DNA of 64,000 bases, from assembly GCF_964222135.1 (NCBI RefSeq), contig NZ_CAXQBR010000026.1, forward strand, positions 1 through 64,000, given 5' to 3'. Positions within the stretch are counted from its first letter, which is position 1; every line of letters begins with the position of its first letter. Positions 48,565 through 57,189 of the stretch are shown piece after piece. Source of the DNA: Euzebya sp. GTDB taxonomy: Bacteria > Actinomycetota > Nitriliruptoria > Euzebyales > Euzebyaceae. A program made the translations under genes and the position numbers. The notes under the pieces were generated by a model. It was not told the DNA's origin, did no database searches, and was given only the letters and a program-made list of their open reading frames with translations.

Positions 48565-51417
48565 ATGCGCCCGTCCCGTCCGTCCGCGATCGCGCTCGTC
48601 GTGGTCCTCGCCGCCGCGCTGACGGCCGTGGTGGCGGCCGCACCCCGATCGGTGGCCCAACGAGGCGCGTCCGGCCGGGACGACGGGATCACCACCGTGC
48701 CCGACGACGTGATCGTGCCCACCACGTCGACCGATCCGGCGGTGCGGATGCGGGAGGTGGCGGCGCTCGCCCCGTCGACGACGGCACTGCTGACCACGAC
48801 GGCGGACTTCCCGGACGCCCTGGCCTCCGGGGTGCTGCAGGACGACGCGATGCTGCTGCCCGCGACCCGCGACGCGCTCGGCCCGGGGGTCGCCGACCTC
48901 ATCCGCGCCGCGGACGTGACCGACGTGGTCGTCCTCGGCGGGACCGCGGCGATCAGCGACGCCGCCCTGGCCGAGCTGCCCGACGGCGTCCCCACCACCC
49001 GGATCGGCGGCGCGGAGCGGACCGAGACCGCGGCCCTGATCGCCACCGCCGCCGCGGCGGCGGACGACACCCGACCCGACGCGGTGCTGGTCGCCCGGGC
49101 CCGTGGCAGCGCGGGCAACCCCTCCAGCGGGTTCATCGACGCGATCGGGGCGGGCGCCTGGTCCGCGCAGACCGGCTGGCCGGTGCTGCTGATCGACGGG
49201 GACCGCGTCAGCGAGCCGATCCGACAGGCAGTCCGCGACCTCGACCCCGACCGGGTCGTGGTGATCGGGGGGACCGCCGCGGTCAGCGATGCCGCGGTCG
49301 CGGACCTCGCCAGCGGGCGTCCGGTCGAGCGCATCGCCGGTGCCGAGCGGGCCGAGACCGCCGCGGCCATCGCGACCGCCGCCCGGCCGGACGGCGCCGA
49401 GACGGTGTTCCTCGTCGACGGGACCGACCCGGATGCCTGGGTCGACGGGTTCCCCGCAGCGCATCCCGCCGCACTCTCCGATGGCGTCGTCCTCCTGAGC
49501 GCCGGCGAGGAGCTGCCGGCCGCCACCCGCGACGCGATCGCGGACCTGCGCCCGGACACCATCACCTGCCTAACCGCGACCGAGGCCTGCCTCGCCGCCC
49601 GCGACGCCGCCGGGATGCCGCCGGCGATCGAGGTGGCCGTCACCCCTCCTCCAGGCGAGTTCCTCCCGGCTGGCGCCGACATCGCCGTCACCACCCCCGG
49701 CACGCCCGACAGCCGGATCGAGGTCGTCGACGACGGCGGCTGCGCCACGGTCGGCCCCGACGGCCGCGGTCGGGCGACTGCCCCCGCCGGGACGGACTGC
49801 ACGGTCGTGATCCGCGTCGTCGCCTCGGGCCGCACGGCCCAGACCACCACGATCCGCTGGCCGGCCGTGAGCATCGACCGGCGGACGGCCGTCGGCGGGG
49901 TCGACTTCGCGACCGCCGTACTCGGCAACCGGTGGGACTACGCCCAACCGATCGACGCGCGGGTCGACCCGGTGATCGGCGGCAACGCCGGCTCGGCACG
50001 CGTCGACGCCGCGGCTGGCGTGCTGACGTTCGGCGACCGGGCCGGCGTGACCGTCCCGCTGCTGTGGGCCAACTTCCCCGGCGCGGTGCCGATCGCCCCG
50101 GACGGGCTGGTCAACCCGGTCGACGCGAACCGGTTCCGCCACGCACTCATCCGCGTGTGGGCCAGCGAGCCGGCCGGCATGAGCCTCGAGTGGCGTGCCT
50201 GCACCACCGGGAACTGCATCAACCACCCGACGACGCAGGGGAGGGTGCATGCCGGGCTGGCGGCCGGCTGGCAGACCGTGCAGCTCGATCTCGGCGCGCA
50301 GCCGAGCTGGGGCGGCGACCTCCACCAGCTGTACCTGTTCGCGAACGCCGCCCAGGTCCGCGTCGACGACGTCCGCTTCGTGGAGGCGCCGACCGGCGAG
50401 GCGATCACCGTCACCGCCGACCCAGCGGTGCAGCTGACGTGGGACCGCGACGACGACCCGTCGAACAACACCGACCCGACATCACCGGACCACGGCCCGC
50501 TGGTCGACGGACGTCTGGCCGCCGACGAGCTGCCGCCGGGCGACTACTGGATCCACACCTCCACGGGCGCGACCCACGGACCGGTGCGACTCGCCACCCC
50601 ACCGGCGCCGATCATCAGCGCCCCGTCGGTCGAGTCCGCCCCCGACTACGCCACCGAGGTCCGCGGGAACCCGTGGGACTTCTCCCCCGGCCCCGGACCG
50701 GCCGGCACCGATGACCTGGCCGGCATCGGCGGGGTGTCCTCCGCCACCACGACGGCTGACGGCGTGCTGCATGCCACCAACGGCGGGAACGACCCGTGGA
50801 TCGAGCTGGCCATGGCCGGCCCCCTGGACCCGAACCGCTGGCACACGGTCACGATCGACTTCGACCTGGAGGGGCCGATGCGGCTGGAGGACGCACCCGG
50901 CGGCGGGGCCCACGGGCGGATCCTGTTCCGCCACGCCGGCAGCGCGACGTGGCGCAACGGCGCGGAGATCGTGGCCTACGACAACCAGCGCCGCTTCACG
51001 ATCGACATGCGACGTCCCGACGCCGTCGAACCGGGCACCCCCGCGTGGACCGCCGCACCGATCACGGCCATCCGGTTCGACCCCAACGAGGACCCCGGTG
51101 CCCGCCGGTGGAGCGTCGACCGGATCCGCCTGACCGGCGCCGTGCCGGCCGCGGGGTCCACGCCGCTGACGATCCGCGAAGCCGGCATCCCCGACGACGG
51201 CCAGCGGACGGTCCGCTGGACCGCGGCTCCCTCGCCGGCCGGGGGCGGGCAGGCGATCACCCCGCCGACGACGTTCTCCGCGACCCCGCACACGACCCCT
51301 GGGACGACGTGTGGCCTGACGCCAGGCACCTGGTGGGTCACCGCCCAGGTGACCGACGCCGACGGCCGCACCGGGTCGGCGACCGGCCGGACCCCGCTCG
51401 TCGTCCAGCCGTGCTGA
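48565..51417 (+). CDS. CWB2 protein with tandem galactose-binding-like domains
   Basis: 950 aa. Signal peptide (about 1-33), three CWB2 repeats (about 45-350; FPDALASGVLQ, VVLGGTAAISDAAL, VVIGGTAAVSDAAV) ending in CLTATEAC (C-x6-C). Downstream are two jelly-roll, galactose-binding-like regions, each with an NRFRHA/NRWHTV strand and a (V/A)(R/W)VDDVRF or SVDRIRLTG closing strand, and a short C-terminal Ig-like part. Probably a wall-bound glycan-binding or enzyme-carrier protein. The ATG at 48565 has GGAGGAG upstream. Confidence 0.87.
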   Translation: MRPSRPSAIALVVVLAAALTAVVAAAPRSVAQRGASGRDDGITTVPDDVIVPTTSTDPAVRMREVAALAPSTTALLTTTADFPDALASGVLQDDAMLLPATRDALGPGVADLIRAADVTDVVVLGGTAAISDAALAELPDGVPTTRIGGAERTETAALIATAAAAADDTRPDAVLVARARGSAGNPSSGFIDAIGAGAWSAQTGWPVLLIDGDRVSEPIRQAVRDLDPDRVVVIGGTAAVSDAAVADLASGRPVERIAGAERAETAAAIATAARPDGAETVFLVDGTDPDAWVDGFPAAHPAALSDGVVLLSAGEELPAATRDAIADLRPDTITCLTATEACLAARDAAGMPPAIEVAVTPPPGEFLPAGADIAVTTPGTPDSRIEVVDDGGCATVGPDGRGRATAPAGTDCTVVIRVVASGRTAQTTTIRWPAVSIDRRTAVGGVDFATAVLGNRWDYAQPIDARVDPVIGGNAGSARVDAAAGVLTFGDRAGVTVPLLWANFPGAVPIAPDGLVNPVDANRFRHALIRVWASEPAGMSLEWRACTTGNCINHPTTQGRVHAGLAAGWQTVQLDLGAQPSWGGDLHQLYLFANAAQVRVDDVRFVEAPTGEAITVTADPAVQLTWDRDDDPSNNTDPTSPDHGPLVDGRLAADELPPGDYWIHTSTGATHGPVRLATPPAPIISAPSVESAPDYATEVRGNPWDFSPGPGPAGTDDLAGIGGVSSATTTADGVLHATNGGNDPWIELAMAGPLDPNRWHTVTIDFDLEGPMRLEDAPGGGAHGRILFRHAGSATWRNGAEIVAYDNQRRFTIDMRRPDAVEPGTPAWTAAPITAIRFDPNEDPGARRWSVDRIRLTGAVPAAGSTPLTIREAGIPDDGQRTVRWTAAPSPAGGGQAITPPTTFSATPHTTPGTTCGLTPGTWWVTAQVTDADGRTGSATGRTPLVVQPC

Positions 51418-51420
51418 CGG

Positions 51421-51789
51421 CTACTCGGGCCGGTCCTCGGTCAGGATCTCGATGATCTGGTCGATGCCACCTTGGAGGCTCGCGAACCGTCGGTCGTGAC
51501 GCCCCAGCACCTCCCCGTGCGCGCCCAGGATCCGACTGTGCTCACCCAGGATCCGGCTGTGCTCGTCGAGCACACGCCCCTGCTCGAGCTGGGTCTCCCG
51601 CAGCGCCTGCAGCACCGACATGTGGGCCCGGAGCTCCGCCCGGACCTCGGAGACGTCGCGATCGGCACCACCTGCGAGCACCCGCGCAGCCTGTGCATCC
51701 GCGGAGGTGTGCGCGAGTTGCTCGCGCACCTCCCGCATCTCGCCTTCGAGCGCCCCCACCCGTCGTTCGAGGTCCTCGTCGTCCGGCAC
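51421..51789 (-). CDS. Small coiled-coil protein
   Basis: 122 aa from the GTG at 51789, with GGGAGG 6 nt upstream. Almost entirely coiled coil (DLERRVGALEGEMREVREQL ...), with a repeat ILGEHSRILGAHGEVLGRHD near the end and no signal peptide or membrane helix. The function is unknown. It lies 38 bp after the acetyltransferase gene, so it may be the last gene of the nucleotide-sugar cassette, and converges with the CWB2 gene. Confidence 0.75.
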   Translation of the reverse strand: MPDDEDLERRVGALEGEMREVREQLAHTSADAQAARVLAGGADRDVSEVRAELRAHMSVLQALRETQLEQGRVLDEHSRILGEHSRILGAHGEVLGRHDRRFASLQGGIDQIIEILTEDRPE

Positions 51790-51827
51790 CGCGCACCTCC
51801 CGTGTGGCCGTGCCGCCACGCTACCGG

Positions 51828-52442
51828 TCAGCGGGGGTTGGCGATCCCCTCAGTCCACAGCCGCAGACCCTCGCCGTCGCCCACGTAGGTCGACCCGTCG
51901 ACCGGGCAGCGCCACGTCCCGTCGGGGCGCTCGGTCAGGCGGACGCCCTGCCGCCCGACCCACCCGATCCGGCGCGCGGGCACCCCGGCCACCAGCGCGT
52001 GGGCCGGCACGTCGCGGGTGACCACGGCCCCGGCGGCGACCAGGGCCCACTCCCCCACCGACACCCCGGCCACGACCGTCGCGCTGGCCCCGATGGCGGC
52101 GCCCTGCCCGATCCTGACAGGTCGGGGCTCCCAGTCGGCCGCGGACTTCAACGCCCCGTCCGGGGTGATCGCCCGCGGGTTCAGGTCGTTGGTGATCACC
52201 GCGGCCGGGCCGATGAACACCCCGTCGGCGAGCTCGGCGGGGGCGTAGACCAGGGCGAGGTTCTGGATCTTGCACCGGTCCCCCACGCGGACGCCGGCGT
52301 CGATGAACGCCCCCCGCCCGACGACGCAGCCCGCGCCGACGACAGCGCCCGTCCGGACCTGCGCGAGCCCCCACACCTTCGCCCCCTCCCCCACGGATGC
52401 CCCGTCCTCCACGATCGCGTCGTCGTGCACGAAGGCGCTCAC
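51828..52442 (-). CDS. Left-handed beta-helix N-acetyltransferase, WbpD/WlbB-like
   Basis: 204 aa. Hexapeptide repeats (about 10-150) with the family marks CKIQNLALVYAPAELADGVF and GPAAVITNDLNPRA, and the C-terminal CPVDGSTYV segment. Such enzymes acetylate the 3-amino group of UDP-2-acetamido-3-amino-2,3-dideoxy-uronic acid. GTG start overlaps the oxidoreductase stop (GTGA). Substrate is assigned from family and neighbours. Confidence 0.88.
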   Translation of the reverse strand: MSAFVHDDAIVEDGASVGEGAKVWGLAQVRTGAVVGAGCVVGRGAFIDAGVRVGDRCKIQNLALVYAPAELADGVFIGPAAVITNDLNPRAITPDGALKSAADWEPRPVRIGQGAAIGASATVVAGVSVGEWALVAAGAVVTRDVPAHALVAGVPARRIGWVGRQGVRLTERPDGTWRCPVDGSTYVGDGEGLRLWTEGIANPR

Positions 52443-53455
52443 GGCCTGACCACCTCGACCGTCTGCCCGGTCCGCGCGGAGGCGAGCAGCGCCTCGGCGA
52501 CCCGCACCGCCTGCAGCCCCTCGGCCACCGACACGACGGCCGCCGTCGAGTCGACGCCGAGGATCGCGTCGCGGAAGGCCTCCAGCTCGACCACCAGCGG
52601 CTCGCGCTTGGGGATCGCGTAGCGGGTGACGTCGCCCTCTGTGACGCCGCGGAAGGTGCGCATCGCGTCCCAGCGGAGCGGCTCGGTGCCGTTCGCGTGG
52701 AAGGTGAGGTCCGCGGTGACGGTGTCGGCGACGAACTTGCCCTTCTCGCCGAGGATCACGGTCGTCCGCTCCTTCGTCGGGTTCAGCCAGTTCACCTGGT
52801 GCGTCGTCACCGTCCCGTCCGCCAGCCGGCCGGTCGCGGCCAGCAGGTCCTCGTGCGCCCGGCCCGCCTTGTGGGCGGTGAGTGCGGTCACCGACGCGTA
52901 CGGCGAGCCCCCGACCCAGGCGGTCAGGTCCACGTCGTGCGTGGCCAGGTCGAGGACGACGCCGACGTCGGCGATCCGCTCGGGGAACGGGCCCTGGCGG
53001 CTGGTGGCGATCTGGTGGACCTCGCCGAGCTCGCCGGCCTCCAGGCGCTGCCGCAGGGCGATCAGGGCCGGGTTGCACCGCTCGATGTGGCCGACCGCGC
53101 CGACCACACCCGCCCGCTCCACGGCGTCCGCGATGGCCGACGCGGCCGAGACGTCCCCCGCCAGCGGCTTCTCCACCAGCACGTGCACCCCCGCCTCGGC
53201 CAGCTGGACCGCGACGTCCCGGTGGTGGGCGGTGGGGGCGGCGACGACGCAGCAGTCGATGCCGGCGTCGAGCAACCCGTCGAGGGAGGGGTGGAGGGGC
53301 ACGCCGTCCACGACGTCCGGCTGGCCGGGATCGCCGGCGACGGCAGGATCGACGACCCCGACGAGGTCCACGCCCTCGAGCGACCGGAGCACCCGCGCGT
53401 GGTTCCGCCCCATTGCGCCCAGCCCGACCACGCCCGCGCGGAGCCGCTCAGCCAC
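52439..53455 (-). CDS. Gfo/Idh/MocA oxidoreductase, WbpB/WlbA-like
   Basis: 338 aa. Rossmann GVVGLGAMGRNHARVL, then the EKPLAGD motif with the catalytic Lys, and a GHIERCNPALIALR segment typical of UDP-N-acetylglucosamine 3-dehydrogenases of this group. It should make the 3-keto sugar that the aminotransferase uses. GTG at 53455 has GGAGGGG upstream and overlaps the aminotransferase stop by 8 nt. Confidence 0.88.
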   Translation of the reverse strand: MAERLRAGVVGLGAMGRNHARVLRSLEGVDLVGVVDPAVAGDPGQPDVVDGVPLHPSLDGLLDAGIDCCVVAAPTAHHRDVAVQLAEAGVHVLVEKPLAGDVSAASAIADAVERAGVVGAVGHIERCNPALIALRQRLEAGELGEVHQIATSRQGPFPERIADVGVVLDLATHDVDLTAWVGGSPYASVTALTAHKAGRAHEDLLAATGRLADGTVTTHQVNWLNPTKERTTVILGEKGKFVADTVTADLTFHANGTEPLRWDAMRTFRGVTEGDVTRYAIPKREPLVVELEAFRDAILGVDSTAAVVSVAEGLQAVRVAEALLASARTGQTVEVVRP

Positions 53456-54536
53456 CGGCGCCGACCCCTCCCGCGGAACCCACACCGTTGACCGCCTCCA
53501 CGATCGCGGTCACCTCGTCGTCCGTCAGGTCCGGGCGGACCGGCAGGCTCAGCACCTCCGTCGCCGCCCGCTCGGTCTCGGGCAGGTCGAGGTCCAGCCC
53601 GAAGCTCGGCAGGCGGTGGACCGGCGTCGGGTAGTACACGCCGCTGGCGATCCCCCGGGCGCGCAGGTGGTCAGCAAGCGCGTCACGGTCTCCGCTGCGC
53701 ACGGTGTACTGGTGGTAGGCGTGCGTCGCCGCAGCGGCCACCGGCGGCACGACCACACCCGTCAGCTCGGCATCCAGCCGCGCCGCGTTGGCCTGCCGGC
53801 GCGCGGTCCACCCCTCCACCTGGGTCAGCTGGACCCGGCCGATCGCCCCGCCCAGGTCGGTCATGCGGGCGTTGAAGCCGACCAGCTCGTTGGCGTAGCG
53901 CTGGGCCATCCCCTGGTTGCGGAGCAGGCGGACGGTCCGGGCGACCTGCTCGTCAGCGGTGACGACCATCCCGCCCTCGCCCGTCGTCATGTTCTTGGTC
54001 GGGTAGAAGCTGAACATCGCGAGGTCGCCGAGCGCGCCAACCGGCCGGCCGTCCCACGTCGCGAGGTGCGCCTGGGCCGCGTCCTCGACCAGCGCCAGCG
54101 ACGACCGGTCGGCCACCGCCCGCAGCGCGGTCATGTCGGCGGGGTGCCCGTAGAGGTGGACCGGCATGACCGCCGCGGTGCGGGGCCCCACGGCTGCCGC
54201 GACGGCGGCGGGGTCCACGCAGAACGTGGCCGGGTCGATGTCGACGAACACCGGGTCGGCGCCGCACAGGCGGACGGCGTTGGCGGTGGCCGCGAAGGTG
54301 AAGGAGGGGACGATCACCTCGTCCCCCGGGCCGATCCCGAGGGCCAGCAGGCCGAGGTGCAGCGCCGACGTCCCCGAGCTGACGGCCACGCAGGTCCGGT
54401 CGTCGACGAACGCGGAGAACTCGGCCTCGAACGCCTCCACCTCCACACCCTGGGCGAGCATCCCGGTCGCCATCACGCGGTCGACGGCCCCCCGCTCGGC
54501 GTCCCCGATGATCGGGCTCGACAGGTGGATGATCAC
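53448..54536 (-). CDS. DegT/DnrJ/EryC1 sugar aminotransferase, WbpE-like
   Basis: 362 aa. PLP-lysine K181 in SFYPTKNMTTGEGG, GTSALHLGLLALGIGPGDEVI at the cofactor phosphate site, and the EDAAQAHLA motif. It transfers an amino group to the 3-keto nucleotide sugar. GTG start overlaps the vapC stop (GTGA). With its two followers it makes a compact three-step route to a diacetamido sugar. Confidence 0.9.
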   Translation of the reverse strand: MIIHLSSPIIGDAERGAVDRVMATGMLAQGVEVEAFEAEFSAFVDDRTCVAVSSGTSALHLGLLALGIGPGDEVIVPSFTFAATANAVRLCGADPVFVDIDPATFCVDPAAVAAAVGPRTAAVMPVHLYGHPADMTALRAVADRSSLALVEDAAQAHLATWDGRPVGALGDLAMFSFYPTKNMTTGEGGMVVTADEQVARTVRLLRNQGMAQRYANELVGFNARMTDLGGAIGRVQLTQVEGWTARRQANAARLDAELTGVVVPPVAAAATHAYHQYTVRSGDRDALADHLRARGIASGVYYPTPVHRLPSFGLDLDLPETERAATEVLSLPVRPDLTDDEVTAIVEAVNGVGSAGGVGAGG

Positions 54537-54940
54537 GGCTGTCCCCCGTGGTCGGCGGGGTGGCGCACGGCACAGGGGGGATCGGCCCTCGCGATGCGCA
54601 GGTCCGTGGTGACCAGTGCCGCACCCAACCGCTCTGCGAGCGCCACGTAGAGGCCGTCGAGGACGCGGATCCGATCACCGAGCTCGTACGCCCGTCGCGA
54701 CAGCTGGCGGTCGACGGGGTGCAGCTCCTGGGGCAGCCCCATCGCCTCGTCGAGCGCGTCCGCTGCCCCGCGATGTGACACATCACCCGCTCGCGCCAAG
54801 CGGCTGAGGGCCGACAGCACCTCCGCGGGCTGGTGGGCCGGGGCATGGATCTCCTCGTCCTCCAGCACCGCGAGGACCCATTCGCCTGACGGCCTGTCCG
54901 CAACCACGTCGACGAGGGCGGCCGCGTCCAGGACGATCAT
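54533..54940 (-). CDS. vapC: PIN-domain toxin VapC
   Basis: 135 aa. Acidic PIN residues are seen in VLDAAALVDV (D5), AEVLSAL, VLDGLYVALAE and VTTDLRIA. It should be an RNase that targets tRNA or rRNA. It overlaps vapB by 4 nt (ATGA) and the aminotransferase gene by 4 nt. The direct coupling to a biosynthetic operon is unusual. Confidence 0.88.
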   Translation of the reverse strand: MIVLDAAALVDVVADRPSGEWVLAVLEDEEIHAPAHQPAEVLSALSRLARAGDVSHRGAADALDEAMGLPQELHPVDRQLSRRAYELGDRIRVLDGLYVALAERLGAALVTTDLRIARADPPCAVRHPADHGGQP

Positions 54941-55161
54941 GCGCCGAACTCCTCGCGCACCGCGTCCATGAGGTCGCCGGTCCCGATGCTGGTCTCCGTC
55001 GACCGGCGCGGCCGCGCACGAACTGCTCGTATCCAGTTCGCCACCGAGCGGTCGCGGAGCTCCTGCTCCACGGCTCGTTGGGCCAGCTCGGACAGTGAGA
55101 GGCCGCCGCGACGGGCCCGGTCGTAGAGGTCATCGGGCAGGTAGACGCTGACCTTGGGCAT
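54937..55161 (-). CDS. vapB: Ribbon-helix-helix antitoxin VapB
   Basis: 74 aa. RHH N-terminus MPKVSVYLPDDLYDRAR with LSLSELAQRAV, and a basic/acidic C-terminal tail that should wrap VapC. As an RHH protein it probably autorepresses. TACCCT (55173-55168, minus strand) ends 6 nt before the ATG. Confidence 0.9.
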   Translation of the reverse strand: MPKVSVYLPDDLYDRARRGGLSLSELAQRAVEQELRDRSVANWIRAVRARPRRSTETSIGTGDLMDAVREEFGA

Positions 55162-55167
55162 ACCCCC

Positions 55168-55173
55168 AGGGTA
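55168..55173 (-). promoter_or_regulatory. -10 box of vapB
   Basis: TACCCT on the minus strand, 6 nt from the vapB ATG. GGGGG in the gap could also act as an RBS, so leaderless use is less certain here. Confidence 0.4.
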
Positions 55174-55182
55174 CCCCCACGC

Positions 55183-57189
55183 TCACCCCGTCCCGTCCAG
55201 CACCTCCCGGACGGTCCGGAGCAGGCGAGCGGTGGTGAACGGCTTGGGCAGGACGGCCTGGACGTCGAGGTCGTCGAGCTCGGCGCGGGAGATGGCGGTC
55301 TGCACGCCGCTCGAGGCGATCACCGGGACGTCGTCCAGGTGCTCGCGGATCGCCCGGATCGTCGCGGCGCCGTCCATCCCCGGCATCATCATGTCGGTCA
55401 CCACCACGGCGACGTCCTCGCGCTGGGACGCGAGCTCGGCCGCCTCGGCGCCGCCACCGGCGACCAGGACGTCGTACCCCTCCCCCTCGAGGGTCACCGC
55501 GACCGTGGTGCGGATGACCTCCTCGTCGTCGACGACCAGGACCACCTCGCCGCCGCCGGCCACCTCCCCCTCGCCCGCGCCGGCCGCCTGGGCGGCGGAC
55601 CCGTCGGGGGCGGCCGGGAGGTGCACCTCGAAGGTCGTGCCCTCCCCCGGGCGGCTGTCGACCTCGATGAACCCGCCGTGGCTGCGCACGATCCCGGCCG
55701 TCACCGACAGGCCGAGTCCGGTCCCCTGCCCCTGGCCCTTGGTGGTGAAGAACGGCTCGAAGATGCGCTGGACGACGTCGGGGGGCATGCCGCTCCCCTC
55801 GTCCTTGACCGCCAGCCTCACGTAGCGGCCCGTCGCGACGTCGCTGTTCCGGACGGCCTGGGCATCGACCACGACGTTGGCCGCCGAGAGCGACAGCTGC
55901 CCGCCGCTCGGCATCGCGTCCCGCGCGTTGACGCACAGGTTCAACAGCACCTGGTGCAGCTGGGTGGGGTCGCCGACGACCGGCCACAGGTCCGGGTCGG
56001 CGTCGCGGGTCGTGCGGACGGACTTGAGGAAGGTCTCGTCGGCGAAGCGCTGGACCTCCGCGAGCAACTCGTCGACGTCGACGGTGACGCGCTCCCCCTC
56101 GACCCCCCGGGCGAACGTGAGGATCTGCCCGACGATGTCCGCGCCGCGGCGGGCGCTGCCGGCCATCAGGTCGATCACCTTCAGCTTGACCGGATCGGTC
56201 TCCCCGCGGCGGAGGATCGGCTCGGCCATCATCACCGGGGTCAGCACGTTGTTCAGGTCGTGGGCGATCCCCCCGGCCAGCTCACCGATCGACTCCATCC
56301 GCTGGACGCGGGCGAGGTGCTGCTCGAAGGCGCGGCGCTCGGTCACGTCGGCGTTGATGACCATGATCGAGCGGGGCTCGCCGTCGTCGTCGCGGACGAG
56401 GGTCCAGCTGGACTCGACGACGATGGCCTCGCCGGCGCTGTCGTGCTGGTGGAGCTCGCCGGCCCACTCCCCCTCCAGCTGGACGGTGGCGCGCACGTCG
56501 TCGTAGACGTCGACGTCCTCGTGCAGCAGCGCCCGGCTCGACTGGCCGATCGCCTCCCGCGCCGTCCAGCCGTAGAGCAGCTCGGCACGGCGGTTGAAGT
56601 ACGTGATCCGGTCGTCGAGGTCGCTGACGATGATCGCGTCGCTGGCCTTGTCGAGCAGCTCGGCCTGCTCGCTCAGCTTGGCCCCGTGGGACTGCAGCGC
56701 CAGCCGGTCGCTGCGCTCGCGGGTGACGTCCCGGAAGTAGACGGACAGCCCGTGATCCGAGGGGTGGACCCGCAGCGTGAACCAGCGGTCGATCGGCCGG
56801 AACCACCACTCGTCGAGCACGACCGGCTCGTCGCCGGCCATCGCCGCGTGGAAGGCGTGGTACAGCGGCGTGTCGACCAGGTGCGGGAACGAGTGCCAGA
56901 AGTTCCGGCCGAGGACGTCCTGGCCGCGACCGGTCAGGATCGCGAGGGCCTGGCGGTTCGCATACGTGACGCACCAGTCCCGGTCGACGGTGTAGAACGC
57001 GTCGCTGATCCGCTCGAGCGTCGCGGCGAGCCGCGACTCGGGTGGAGGAGCCCCCGGCGCGGTCGTCCCCTCCCCCGCCGTCCCCGCGTCGCTGCCACGT
57101 CGGGCCCGCCCGACGACGACCGCTGCCAGGACGCCGAGCGCGAGGCCGATCGCGAGGCCCGCCACGAGCCCCAGCGCCACGTCAGGCAC
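55183..57189 (-). CDS. Hybrid sensor histidine kinase (PAS-PAS-HisKA-HATPase-REC)
   Basis: 668 aa. One N-terminal transmembrane helix (4-27), PAS 1 (about 55-158), PAS 2 (175-285), HisKA with H310 (GGIAHDLNN), HATPase with NLCVNARDAM (N box), DEGSGMPP, and GTGLGLS, then REC with D599 (VVVTDMMMPG). It has no extracellular sensor of note. The ATG overlaps the EAL gene stop by 8 nt, so the two are co-expressed. The stand-alone receiver at 37611 is a possible partner. Confidence 0.93.
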   Translation of the reverse strand: MPDVALGLVAGLAIGLALGVLAAVVVGRARRGSDAGTAGEGTTAPGAPPPESRLAATLERISDAFYTVDRDWCVTYANRQALAILTGRGQDVLGRNFWHSFPHLVDTPLYHAFHAAMAGDEPVVLDEWWFRPIDRWFTLRVHPSDHGLSVYFRDVTRERSDRLALQSHGAKLSEQAELLDKASDAIIVSDLDDRITYFNRRAELLYGWTAREAIGQSSRALLHEDVDVYDDVRATVQLEGEWAGELHQHDSAGEAIVVESSWTLVRDDDGEPRSIMVINADVTERRAFEQHLARVQRMESIGELAGGIAHDLNNVLTPVMMAEPILRRGETDPVKLKVIDLMAGSARRGADIVGQILTFARGVEGERVTVDVDELLAEVQRFADETFLKSVRTTRDADPDLWPVVGDPTQLHQVLLNLCVNARDAMPSGGQLSLSAANVVVDAQAVRNSDVATGRYVRLAVKDEGSGMPPDVVQRIFEPFFTTKGQGQGTGLGLSVTAGIVRSHGGFIEVDSRPGEGTTFEVHLPAAPDGSAAQAAGAGEGEVAGGGEVVLVVDDEEVIRTTVAVTLEGEGYDVLVAGGGAEAAELASQREDVAVVVTDMMMPGMDGAATIRAIREHLDDVPVIASSGVQTAISRAELDDLDVQAVLPKPFTTARLLRTVREVLDGTG

